A stretch of DNA of 8,915 bases from Acidobacteriota bacterium. GTDB taxonomy: Bacteria; Acidobacteriota; Terriglobia; Terriglobales; Acidobacteriaceae. Positions 1 through 6,267 of this stretch are shown here, piece by piece (positions within the stretch are counted from its first letter, which is position 1; every line of letters begins with the position of its first letter). Location of the stretch: positions 1 to 8,915 of the forward strand of contig JANXQR010000740.1 of the NCBI GenBank assembly GCA_025353435.1, read 5' to 3'. The translations under genes were made by a program, and so were the position numbers. Below the pieces are notes generated by a model. The model worked only from the letters and a program-made list of their open reading frames with translations. It had not been told where the DNA came from and did no database searches.

Positions 1-1
1 G

Positions 2-997
2 GAAGAAGAGCTGGACGACATTGAAGAAGGCAAGGAGAAGTGGACCGACCTTCTGAACGGATTCTACGATCACTTCGAGGAAGAGCTCGTGGTCGCCTCA
101 AAGAACATGGAAGACATCAAGCGCATGGAGATCAAGACCGACGAGAAGTGCGATCTGTGCGGGTCTCCGTTGCTGCTCAAGTGGGGTAAGTTCGGCAGCT
201 TCTTTGCGTGCTCGGCCTACAACAAGAAGGATCCTTCAAGCTGCACGTTCACGAAAGAGAACACCGCTGCGAAGCCCGATCTCAACACTCCTGAAGCTCA
301 GGAGGCCGGGGAGCAGGAAGAGTATTGCGAGAATTGCGGCCGGGTGATGGTGTTGCGGCGCGGGCCGTTTGGCATGTTCATGTCGTGCCCGGGATACAAC
401 GAAGATCCGCCCTGCAAGACGTTTCGCAAGCTGAGCCAGAAGCAGCAGCAGAAGCAGTCCGTTCCGCAGCCTACCGGTGAAGACTGACCGCAATGCGGCA
501 AAGCGCTGGTACTGCGCCAAGGAGCTTATGGCGAATTTGTTTCTTGCTCGGGATATCCAAAGTGCAAATACGTCAAGCAGAACATCATTGAAGGCTTCAA
601 GTGTCCCAAGTGCGGAACCGGGGATATTGCCGAGCGGAAGGCGAAGCGCGGCAACATCTTCTGGGGCTGTACAAACTATCCCAAGTGTGACTTTACCTCC
701 AATAACAAGCCTGTTCCGGAAAAGTGCCCGGAATGCGGCAACGCTTACCTCCTGGAGAAGACGCTGAAGGACGGCATCTATCTCGAGTGCCCGAACAAGA
801 AGAGAGTGGCAGAAGAAGAGGCGCCCGCAGCGAAGAAGCGGGGCAAGAAGGCAGAAGCGGAACCGCAAGCTCCAGTTGTGTGTGCCTATTCCAAACGCAT
901 TGGTGACGCGCCGCCTCCGCCAACTGCGGAGACTCATGGCCCGGTGGTTGAGAAGCCGGACAAGAAACCAGGCAAGCGCGAACTGCAGCCAGCGTAA
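2..997 (+). CDS. topA: DNA topoisomerase I, C-terminal zinc-ribbon part (5' end outside window), interrupted by in-frame TGA
   Basis: Type IA topoisomerase relaxes negatively supercoiled DNA; its C-terminal zinc ribbons bind single-stranded DNA. Only the C-terminal part is here; the catalytic core lies upstream of the window. After an acidic helix come five ribbon modules. Module 1 has Cys codons from 149 to 242 and module 2 from 326 to 413. Module 3 runs from 485 to 563, module 4 from 602 to 686, and module 5 from 725 to 788. Module 5 lacks a normal fourth Cys. A Lys/Ala/Pro-rich tail ends at TAA 995-997. Frame 2 is open throughout except for TGA at 485-487, which sits at the first Cys of module 3 (x-P-Q-C-G-K, then S-C-S-G-Y-P-K-C). 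If UGA terminates, modules 3-5 are lost. Intact coding on both sides argues for one gene, either recoded or very recently broken. Identity is firm from the ribbon pattern; the status of the TGA is open. Confidence 0.88.
485..487 (+). other. In-frame TGA at a conserved zinc-ligand Cys position of topA (candidate UGA recoding site)
   Basis: Modules 1, 2, 4 and 5 begin C-D-L-C-G, C-E-N-C-G, C-P-K-C-G and C-P-E-C-G; module 3 reads stop-P-Q-C-G. One base change (TGC or TGT to TGA) would restore the ribbon. The next base is C, giving UGAC, known in E. coli as the most readthrough-prone stop context. No in-frame ATG occurs between here and the tail, so independent restart is unlikely; the only obvious alternative start is GTG at 806. 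The position is seen directly; recoding is inference. Sequencing error or a fresh nonsense mutation remain possible. Confidence 0.6.
488..517 (+). promoter_or_regulatory. Small hairpins just after the topA TGA (bSECIS-like candidate)
   Basis: Two short hairpins follow the TGA. The first is CCGC 488-491 with GCGG 495-498 around a 3-base loop. The second is GCGC 503-506 with GCGC 514-517 around the loop TGGTACT. The second loop starts 19 bases after the TGA and has G as its second base. Bacterial SECIS elements are described as a short stem-loop with a G among the first two loop bases, roughly 16-37 bases downstream of UGA. A 4-bp GC stem arises easily by chance in GC-rich coding DNA, so this is only a candidate. 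Confidence 0.25.
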
Positions 998-1015
998 TCG
1001 GTGGTTAGTAAAGTG

Positions 1016-1047
1016 GAAGGGCGTTGACTCTTATGTCGACGCCCTTC
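1016..1047 (+). terminator. Hairpin terminator after topA
   Basis: A 13-bp inverted repeat pairs 1016-1028 with 1035-1047, with one G-U pair and a 6-base loop (TCTTAT). It starts 19 bases after the topA stop. The 3' side continues GCGTTTGAT, so the U-tract is short and termination may be only partly intrinsic. It separates topA from the proline dehydrogenase gene. Confidence 0.75.
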
Positions 1048-1174
1048 GCGTTTGATATTGAGATTCAACCGCTCGAATTGATGGATTCGCGCGTCATGAG
1101 TGTCCGGCATTCTATGAGAAAATCAACTTTACTGTCGTAATGCTTTCTGAGCTTTCCGGCTGTCGAGTCGCACT

Positions 1175-2101
1175 ATGGCCCTGCTTCGTTCCGCGTTTAT
1201 CGCGCTCTCTCGCAATCCAACCTTGCGCCGTTTTGGCGAACGCTCCCCTATTGGCACTCGTCTCAGTTCACGGTTTGTTGCCGGCATGGAGATCGAGGAT
1301 GCACTGCGTGTTGCCCAGACCGTCAACAATCAGGGCATGGCCGTTTCACTCGACTCACTTGGCGAAAGCGTGACCTCTGAGAACGAGGCACATAAGGCCG
1401 CGGAAATCTATCATCGTCTGCTCGACGCAATCGCCGCGCGCAAGTTGAATGCCAACGTCAGTGTGAAATTAACGCAGATGGGGCTCGGGCTTTCGAGCGA
1501 ACTTGCGGAAGGCATTGCTGAGAACCTTACCGAGCACGCTCGATCGTACGGAAGCTTTGTCCGTATCGATATGGAGGACTCGTCGCTGACGCAGGTCACA
1601 CTCGATATTGTGCGGCGGATCCACGCACGGCCCGGTCTGCGCGGGGCCATCGGCACAGTGATCCAATCTTACCTTTACCGCTCGCAGGCAGACATTGAAC
1701 AATTGCTGGCGGAGGGCGTTCGCATCCGCCTGTGCAAGGGAGCGTACAAAGAGCCCGCGGAGGTCGCCTTTCCGCGCAAAGGGGACGTTGACGCGAACTA
1801 TGTTCGCTTGACCTGCATGCTGCTCGACAGCCCTGTCTACCACGGTCTGGCTACTCACGACGTTGCGATGATCCATGCTGCAAAGTCCTTCGCGAGCCAG
1901 CACGGTGTTGAGCCGAGCCGCTTCGAATTTCAGATGCTTTATGGCGTGCGGCGAGACTTGCAGCGCGAACTCGTAGACGAGGGATACAAGATGCGCGTTT
2001 ACATTCCATTCGGTCGCGAGTGGTATCCCTACTTCATGCGTCGATTGGCAGAGCGTCCGGCGAATGTGTTTTTCATTGCCAAGAATATTCTTCGCAAATA
2101 A
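1175..2101 (+). CDS. Proline dehydrogenase (monofunctional PRODH, FAD-dependent)
   Basis: Oxidises L-proline to 1-pyrroline-5-carboxylate with FAD, passing electrons to the quinone pool; first step of proline catabolism. The 308-residue length fits the monofunctional (beta/alpha)8-barrel class rather than bifunctional PutA, since there is no aldehyde dehydrogenase domain. Visible family motifs are SVKLTQMG (96-103, with Lys98), RIDMED (130-135), QSYLYR (164-169), RLCKGAYKE (185-193), THD (227-229), FEFQMLYG (250-257), RVYIPFG (274-280) and WYPYFMRRLAERPAN (283-297). The RR pair at 289-290 should bind the substrate carboxylate. ATG 1175 is chosen because an in-frame TGA lies at 1148-1150 and no other ATG intervenes; no clear Shine-Dalgarno site precedes it. 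The partner P5C dehydrogenase is not in the window. It appears to be transcribed alone. Confidence 0.93.
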   Translation: MALLRSAFIALSRNPTLRRFGERSPIGTRLSSRFVAGMEIEDALRVAQTVNNQGMAVSLDSLGESVTSENEAHKAAEIYHRLLDAIAARKLNANVSVKLTQMGLGLSSELAEGIAENLTEHARSYGSFVRIDMEDSSLTQVTLDIVRRIHARPGLRGAIGTVIQSYLYRSQADIEQLLAEGVRIRLCKGAYKEPAEVAFPRKGDVDANYVRLTCMLLDSPVYHGLATHDVAMIHAAKSFASQHGVEPSRFEFQMLYGVRRDLQRELVDEGYKMRVYIPFGREWYPYFMRRLAERPANVFFIAKNILRK

Positions 2102-2115
2102 CTACAAAACGAAGA

Positions 2116-2141
2116 AGCGAGACGAAGGCTCTCGTCTCGCT
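2116..2141. terminator. Hairpin between convergent proline dehydrogenase and M56 protease genes
   Basis: A perfect 10-bp inverted repeat (AGCGAGACGA, 6-base loop, TCGTCTCGCT) lies 14 bases after the proline dehydrogenase stop and 27 bases beyond the stop of the minus-strand M56 gene. On the minus strand the stem is followed by TCTTCGTTTTG, a fair U-rich tract, so it should stop the blaI-blaR1 transcript. On the plus strand no T-tract follows, so it would act poorly there unless helped by other factors. Confidence 0.7.
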
Positions 2142-2168
2142 CCTGTGGATGAAGAGTGGCTCCGCTGG

Positions 2169-4286
2169 CTACTCGACAGGCCGAGCTTTGCCGTTCTTGA
2201 GGCTTTGGTCGATCGTGGACTTTACCTTGCGATCTGCTTCCTGCGCAATGCGTCCCTGTTCAGAGCCGATCCGGCCTTGTTGCTCGCCAAGTTTGCCCTG
2301 TTGCGCGCCGAGCTTTCCTTGAAGGGCACCGATCTCGCCTTCCCGCGCGCCCATCTCTCCTTGCAACCCGCCGAGCTTTCCCTGAACGTCCGAGAGCTTT
2401 TCTTGAAGCTCTGAAAGCTGCTCCTGTGTCACCGTCTTTCCCTTTGCAGCATTCAATTCGGCGACGGCTGCGTTGAGGTTCGCCATTTCCTTGGCGACGT
2501 CGGGCGTTGGGATTGTGGCCTGGGCCATGCGTTCGCCCATCTTTTCCTGCTCTTTCCCCAACTCCTCCTGTTTGCGTCCCAACTCTTCCTGTTGATGGCC
2601 GAGTTCGTCCATCGGCTTGTACATAGCAATCAGTTCGGCCACGATGGCCGGGTCATCAACGAGATAGGACTTGCCATTGCGCGTGAACCAGAGGAAGTCG
2701 CCGCGTGCCATGCTGCGGGCCTTGTCGAGTTGCTCGCGGCGCCCATCGATCCAATCGCCGGAGAACTGTATGTGCTGCTTGTCGTTACCGCTGATCAGGG
2801 CATAGGAATCGCCATTGTCCGAGTACCAATAGGAGTAGCCCTCGCCGGTGGATGAATGTGTCGAGTGACTGCCGCGGCTGCTGCGTGAGTGCGAATCGGA
2901 CTGCGACGCTGCCATTGCGTACGACTCGCCATTCCCGGTGCTCAAGGTTAGTTCGACGGCATTTCCGTCTGGAGCGGCCGGTGCAGGAGGAGCTTCAGGC
3001 GCGACTGCAATCGCGGGTGCCGCCGGTGGGACTGCGCGGATCGCCGGTTCACTCGGGGGAGCCGGCGCCGCGAGTGCTTCAGGAGTTACGGGCGCCGCCG
3101 GTGCCTGGGGGGGTATCGCAGGAGCCGGCGCCGCCTGCCCGGCAGCCTCCACGCGGATCAGCGATGTTGCTGCAAACAGCGCCAGCGGCACCAGCATTGC
3201 GGCGATCAACATGCGGGCACTTCCACCGGCAAATGCGCTGCGGAATCTGCTTTCGTCGAGAAGTCGTTCAATACGATGACTCAATCTTCCATTACGTGCC
3301 ATAGCAACTCCAATCCGGGTTGTGCGCGGCATGGCCGCGAATTCAAGCAGAACCTGAGCGTAGGAAGCGTGAGTCGCAGCCTGGCTTACAGCCGCGCCGT
3401 CGCTTACGGCCTCACTCAGATCACACAAAGTACGCTTGAGCCACCAGCCCAGAGGGCTAAACCAGAACACGGCCGCATAAATTCCCGCGCAAAGTTGCAG
3501 GTAGAAATCGCCTTGCCGTACGTGGGAGGATTCGTGCGCGAGAACGATGCGCAGCTTTTCTTCATCCCAATATTTGTGGGTTGCCGGAAGCAGAATCCCA
3601 GAGCCTATTGTCACGGGCGACGAAATATCACGGCACCAGCGCACCGGGTATTCCGCGCCCAGACTTGAATCGATTTCGAACTCAACCGGTTTGGCCCTCA
3701 ACCAGAGGCGAAGCGCCGCGAACAAGCCAAATGCCAATCGCAATAACAGTGTGCCGGCGATCAGAAAATACGACAGGAATCCGAGTTGGCGCAGACTGAT
3801 ATCCATTTGCAATGGTGTTGAAGCGCGAACATCCTCGGAGTTTCGGCCAGGGCTATCGATCGTGATTGAAGGGGAAGGGAAGTGATCGCTGGTCACAACT
3901 GCGGTGCTGTCTTGCTGATGAACAATGACGGTCTCGGGGGCTTCGAAACTCCTGGTCCGAGGCGGTTCAGTCACGGTGCGGTTCAAGTCGGGAGCGACAA
4001 GTTGTTTTGAAGTCCGGCCCCACGCTGCAGCCTGTTCCAGCCAGGTCTGCAAAGGGACAACCGCAGCTCTCACCGGCAGCCACGCCCGGCTCTCGACCCA
4101 GGGCGCCAGCATCGGCATGGTCATCGATCCGGTCAATACAAGGACCCACGCCACCTTCCGCGCCTTAACGTTGGTTACGCGCAACAAGCGCAGGCCAGCC
4201 GCAACGGCAATGGCCATCAGGATTGAACGGGCCGCCGCATCAATGAGCGTGATCGGCCAACCGAGGTTGAGAAAAGAAGCGGTCAT
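2169..4286 (-). CDS. BlaR1-like M56 family membrane metallopeptidase with coiled-coil C-terminus
   Basis: Membrane zinc protease of the BlaR1/MecR1 type, expected to relieve repression by its partner BlaI when a signal is sensed. The 705 residues show hydrophobic segments near 10-33, 44-62, 168-193, 262-282 and 358-376. The zinc motif HESSH is at 251-255, with a downstream LSEAVSDGAA stretch (290-299) supplying the likely third ligand Glu. A Pro/Ala-rich linker spans about 383-440, then a Ser/His-rich stretch (460-480). Two short W/F-x-x-x-NG-x-SY motifs follow (about 487-497 and 533-542). The C-terminus carries glycine-bearing heptads (about 562-586 and 625-682) that should form a coiled coil. 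No penicillin-binding sensor domain is seen, so a beta-lactam signal is not supported. ATGA overlap with blaI plus AAGGAGG seven bases before the start indicate coupled translation. Confidence 0.88.
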   Translation of the reverse strand: MTASFLNLGWPITLIDAAARSILMAIAVAAGLRLLRVTNVKARKVAWVLVLTGSMTMPMLAPWVESRAWLPVRAAVVPLQTWLEQAAAWGRTSKQLVAPDLNRTVTEPPRTRSFEAPETVIVHQQDSTAVVTSDHFPSPSITIDSPGRNSEDVRASTPLQMDISLRQLGFLSYFLIAGTLLLRLAFGLFAALRLWLRAKPVEFEIDSSLGAEYPVRWCRDISSPVTIGSGILLPATHKYWDEEKLRIVLAHESSHVRQGDFYLQLCAGIYAAVFWFSPLGWWLKRTLCDLSEAVSDGAAVSQAATHASYAQVLLEFAAMPRTTRIGVAMARNGRLSHRIERLLDESRFRSAFAGGSARMLIAAMLVPLALFAATSLIRVEAAGQAAPAPAIPPQAPAAPVTPEALAAPAPPSEPAIRAVPPAAPAIAVAPEAPPAPAAPDGNAVELTLSTGNGESYAMAASQSDSHSRSSRGSHSTHSSTGEGYSYWYSDNGDSYALISGNDKQHIQFSGDWIDGRREQLDKARSMARGDFLWFTRNGKSYLVDDPAIVAELIAMYKPMDELGHQQEELGRKQEELGKEQEKMGERMAQATIPTPDVAKEMANLNAAVAELNAAKGKTVTQEQLSELQEKLSDVQGKLGGLQGEMGAREGEIGALQGKLGAQQGKLGEQQGRIGSEQGRIAQEADRKVKSTIDQSLKNGKARPVE
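2255..2420 (-). repeat. Heptad (21-bp period) repeat coding the coiled coil of the M56 protein
   Basis: The region encodes successive seven-residue units with Gly at a fixed place and Gln/Leu/Ile alternating (LQGKLG, AQQGKLG, EQQGRIG and variants). At DNA level the 12-mer GCCGAGCTTTCC recurs at 2307 and 2370 on the plus strand, exactly 63 bases (three heptads) apart, which indicates growth by duplication. A related block (LGHQQEELGRKQEELGKEQ) lies further upstream in the gene. Confidence 0.7.
2531..2605 (-). repeat. Second heptad block (LG-x-x-QEE units) of the M56 protein
   Basis: Residues about 561-586 read as seven-residue units with the pattern E-L-G-x-x-Q-E, highly charged and helix-favouring. 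It differs from the Gly/Gln-rich block nearer the C-terminus and is separated from it by about 40 residues of Ala-rich sequence. Probably a second coiled-coil segment. Confidence 0.6.
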
Positions 4287-4708
4287 TGTTTCGCCTCCTT
4301 TTTCGCTGACTTGTTCAAGCCTTTTTGTGCTGCAGCGATGCGATCCGCCAGACGCTGCAACTCCGCGCGATCGAGTACCTTGGAGTCGACCATTCCCACC
4401 AGCAGGGCTTCGACACTTCCCTCGCAGAACCAGTCCACAATACGCTGCACGGCACGACCCGCTACTTTCTGGCGGGACTCGGCAGGGAGGTAAATGAATG
4501 TGCGGTTATCGACAGAGTGCGCGAGGTAGCCCTTCTCTTCAAGACGACGCAGCACCGTGCGAACGGTTGAGTCCTTGAGGGGCCGGCCTAACTCTTCGCG
4601 CGCCTGCTCTGCGGTTGTCGCCCCGAGCCGCCACACGATGGAAAGAATTTCGCGCTCCAGCTCTCCTAGTTCCGCCGGATCGTGATCGAGTTGAGTGTTA
4701 CTCGCCAT
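4283..4708 (-). CDS. BlaI/MecI/CopY family transcriptional repressor
   Basis: Dimeric winged-helix repressor that binds inverted repeats over its own promoter and is inactivated by cleavage from a partner M56 protease. The 141-residue length is typical. The DNA-binding domain covers about residues 13-78. It starts with LGELEREILSIVW, has the recognition helix near DSTVRTVLRRLEEKG (46-60), and ends in the wing RTFIYLPA (69-76). The C-terminal helices (about 80-130) should form the dimer interface, and a Lys-rich tail follows. The stop overlaps the next gene's ATG as ATGA, so the two are one operon. ATG 4708 lies two bases from an inverted-repeat operator, implying negative autoregulation. No Shine-Dalgarno site precedes it, so the mRNA probably has a very short leader. 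The stop context is TGACCGC, the same heptamer as at the internal topA TGA. Confidence 0.93.
   Translation of the reverse strand: MASNTQLDHDPAELGELEREILSIVWRLGATTAEQAREELGRPLKDSTVRTVLRRLEEKGYLAHSVDNRTFIYLPAESRQKVAGRAVQRIVDWFCEGSVEALLVGMVDSKVLDRAELQRLADRIAAAQKGLNKSAKKEAKQ
4294..4300 (-). promoter_or_regulatory. Strong ribosome binding site for the M56 gene inside blaI
   Basis: The minus strand reads AAGGAGG, then seven bases, then the ATG of the M56 protease at 4286. This is the best Shine-Dalgarno match in the window and lies within the last codons of blaI. It confirms the 4286 start and suggests the protease can be translated well in addition to coupling through the ATGA overlap. Confidence 0.85.
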
Positions 4709-4710
4709 AG

Positions 4711-4727
4711 TGTTACTGACTGTAACA
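4711..4727 (-). promoter_or_regulatory. Probable BlaI operator (inverted repeat) in the blaI promoter
   Basis: TGTTAC at 4711-4716 and GTAACA at 4722-4727 form a 6-bp inverted repeat with a 5-base centre, resembling the TTAC/GTAA symmetry of BlaI/MecI/CopY operators. It starts just upstream of the blaI ATG. The 9-mer AGTGTTACT occurs at 4709-4717 and again at 4694-4702 inside blaI, 15 bases apart, giving a possible extra half-site. Binding here would cover the transcription start and block the operon. Confidence 0.65.
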
Positions 4728-4729
4728 TA

Positions 4730-4735
4730 TAAGAT
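4730..4735 (-). promoter_or_regulatory. Possible -10 element of the blaI operon
   Basis: On the minus strand TTATAT lies 20 or fewer bases before the blaI ATG, and a weak -35-like TTTCTC sits 17 bases upstream of it. Transcription would then start within the operator and leave a leader of roughly a dozen bases with no Shine-Dalgarno site. This is a match by eye only. Confidence 0.35.
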
Positions 4736-4902
4736 CGGTGAGCGCGCAAGAGAAATATTTCGAATGGACTGAGCGCAGGAGGCCCAGGTTGAGCGGGTGC
4801 CTCGTCATGTCTGGGCAAGTCAGGGTTCCCATTTCTTCTCAGTCCGCTTGCTCCGCCTGACCTCTCCCTTGAGTGCGTTAAGCTTCTTGCGGGGGTATGT
4901 GG

Positions 4903-6267
4903 ATGCGATTCAAGAGATTGGAGAGCGTGGCGATCGCGGTTTTGCTTTTGGCGTCGAGCCTAAGCGCGCGGGCGCAAGGACCTTCGCTCAGCGCAGCGCT
5001 CCCACTTGTTCATACCGACAACGGGCCGAATTCGCCGGCTGCCCAGAAGGCTCATTACGTTGTGCTCGTCTCGCTCGATGGATTTCGGTGGGACTATGCG
5101 AAGCGCGACGGTGCCACGCATCTGCTGGCACTCGGGAAGCAGGGTGTGTGGGCTCCGCAAGGCATGCTGCCGAGCTTTCCATCGCTTACATTTCCCAACC
5201 ACTTCACAATTGTTACGGGTCTTTATCCTGAACACCATGGGCTTGTTGCGAATAGCTTCTTCGATGAAACCAAGCAAGCCCGATACGGGAATGCCGACTC
5301 TGCCGCTGTAACCGACGGAAGCTGGTACTCCGGCGTGCCGCTATGGAGCCTTGCCGAAGGCCAGGGCATGCGTACCGCGTGCATTTTCTGGCCTGGATCT
5401 GAGGCTGAAATTGCCGGCCATCGGCCCACCTGGTACGCGCGTTTTGACAACAAGACGCAAGCTACCGACGAAGTGCAACGGGCACGAATCGATGACGCCG
5501 TCGCGCTGCTCAAGCTGCCCGATGCCGACCGCCCTCACTTCATCACCATCTACTATTCGGAGCCTGACCACGAAGGGCATCAATTTGGACCCGATGCGCC
5601 GGAGACCAAGGCCGCCGTGCTCAAGATGGATGGCATGGTTGCGAAGCTCAAGACTGCGCTCGATGCAACGCACCTGCCGATCGATCTTGTGGTGGTCAGC
5701 GATCATGGGATGGTGAAGACTGAAGGCCCGTGGGTCACTCTGGACAAGTTCGCCGATCTCACTGGATTTGACGCTGTAGGGCAACTGCTTTACGGCAAGA
5801 CTGAGGGAGATCGCGTTCGCTTGTACAATCAGCTGAAGAAGGCGTCCTCGCAATTTATCGTGTATCGCCGCAAGAATGTTCCGGCGGATCTCCATTACAA
5901 CCAAAATCCGCGCGAGGGCGATCCAGTAGTCGTGGCGACCGGCCCGTTTGCGATCCGCGCACATGAGCCGGCCGCGGGGCAGCCTGACACGGCGCCGATT
6001 CCTGGTGCTCATGGATTTGATCCACGCAACATGCGGCAGATGAAGGCAAGTTTTTTTGCAGCTGGTCCTGACATTGTGTCCGGCAAAACGCTTGCACCGT
6101 TTGAGAATGTGAACCTGTACCCGTGGATGGCGCACATTCTCGGCCTCACTCCCGCGAAGAATGACGGCAACCTGAATATCCTTGCCGGTACGCTGCGCGA
6201 CAATGGCGGTGAGCCCGCGCCGGCTGAGTCAGCCGATCAAAAAACTCCGGAGCCAACCAAACCATGA
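4903..6267 (+). CDS. Secreted nucleotide pyrophosphatase/phosphodiesterase (NPP, alkaline phosphatase superfamily)
   Basis: Type I phosphodiesterase/nucleotide pyrophosphatase, hydrolysing phosphodiester or pyrophosphate bonds with two metal ions, probably in the periplasm. From ATG 4903 the product has 454 residues. It begins with a signal peptide (basic RFKR, Leu/Ala core, ARA-Q cleavage near 24). Metal and catalytic residues are visible: Asp59 in SLDGFRWD, nucleophile Thr96 in SLTFPNH, Asn117, Asp222 and His226 in PDHEGH, Asp267-His268 in VSDHGM, and His370 in GAHGFD. The C-terminus is Pro/Glu-rich. ATG 4903 is preferred over ATG 4897 because GGGGG at 4891-4895 is seven bases from 4903 but only one from 4897. 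The stop overlaps the start of the following kinase (ATGA), so they are cotranscribed. The family is clear; the substrate cannot be read from sequence. Confidence 0.92.
   Translation: MRFKRLESVAIAVLLLASSLSARAQGPSLSAALPLVHTDNGPNSPAAQKAHYVVLVSLDGFRWDYAKRDGATHLLALGKQGVWAPQGMLPSFPSLTFPNHFTIVTGLYPEHHGLVANSFFDETKQARYGNADSAAVTDGSWYSGVPLWSLAEGQGMRTACIFWPGSEAEIAGHRPTWYARFDNKTQATDEVQRARIDDAVALLKLPDADRPHFITIYYSEPDHEGHQFGPDAPETKAAVLKMDGMVAKLKTALDATHLPIDLVVVSDHGMVKTEGPWVTLDKFADLTGFDAVGQLLYGKTEGDRVRLYNQLKKASSQFIVYRRKNVPADLHYNQNPREGDPVVVATGPFAIRAHEPAAGQPDTAPIPGAHGFDPRNMRQMKASFFAAGPDIVSGKTLAPFENVNLYPWMAHILGLTPAKNDGNLNILAGTLRDNGGEPAPAESADQKTPEPTKP

Noticed and set aside
236..937. A 233-codon open frame on the minus strand opposite topA
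   Set aside because: It is antisense to clear zinc-ribbon coding sequence, has a low-complexity Leu/Arg-rich translation and shows no recognisable domain; a typical shadow in GC-rich DNA.
477..997. Treating the part after the TGA as a separate downstream gene
   Set aside because: There is no in-frame ATG or ribosome site near its start, the first module would lack its first Cys, and the sequence continues the topA ribbon series in the same frame.
3107..3113. Run of seven G (C7 in the coding strand) in the Pro/Ala linker of the M56 gene
   Set aside because: It could in principle switch the frame between protease and C-terminal domain, but runs of this length are expected in Pro-rich linkers and the frame is intact.
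2938..3279. Gly/Ala-rich plus-strand open frame opposite the M56 linker
   Set aside because: It is the mirror of the Pro/Ala-rich linker codons; there is no start signal and no independent support.
4752..4761. 10-bp palindrome GAAATATTTC upstream of the blaI promoter
   Set aside because: AT-rich palindromes of this size are common and it does not match the TGTTAC/GTAACA operator pattern.
4767..4843. Distant 8-bp inverted repeat (GGACTGAG and CTCAGTCC) in the gap before the phosphodiesterase gene
   Set aside because: Arms are short and about 60 bases apart, with no loop structure or promoter relation; chance is sufficient.
6051..6057. Run of seven T in the phosphodiesterase gene, possible slippage site
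   Set aside because: The frame is intact and the residues (S-F-F) fit the family; nothing else suggests phase variation.
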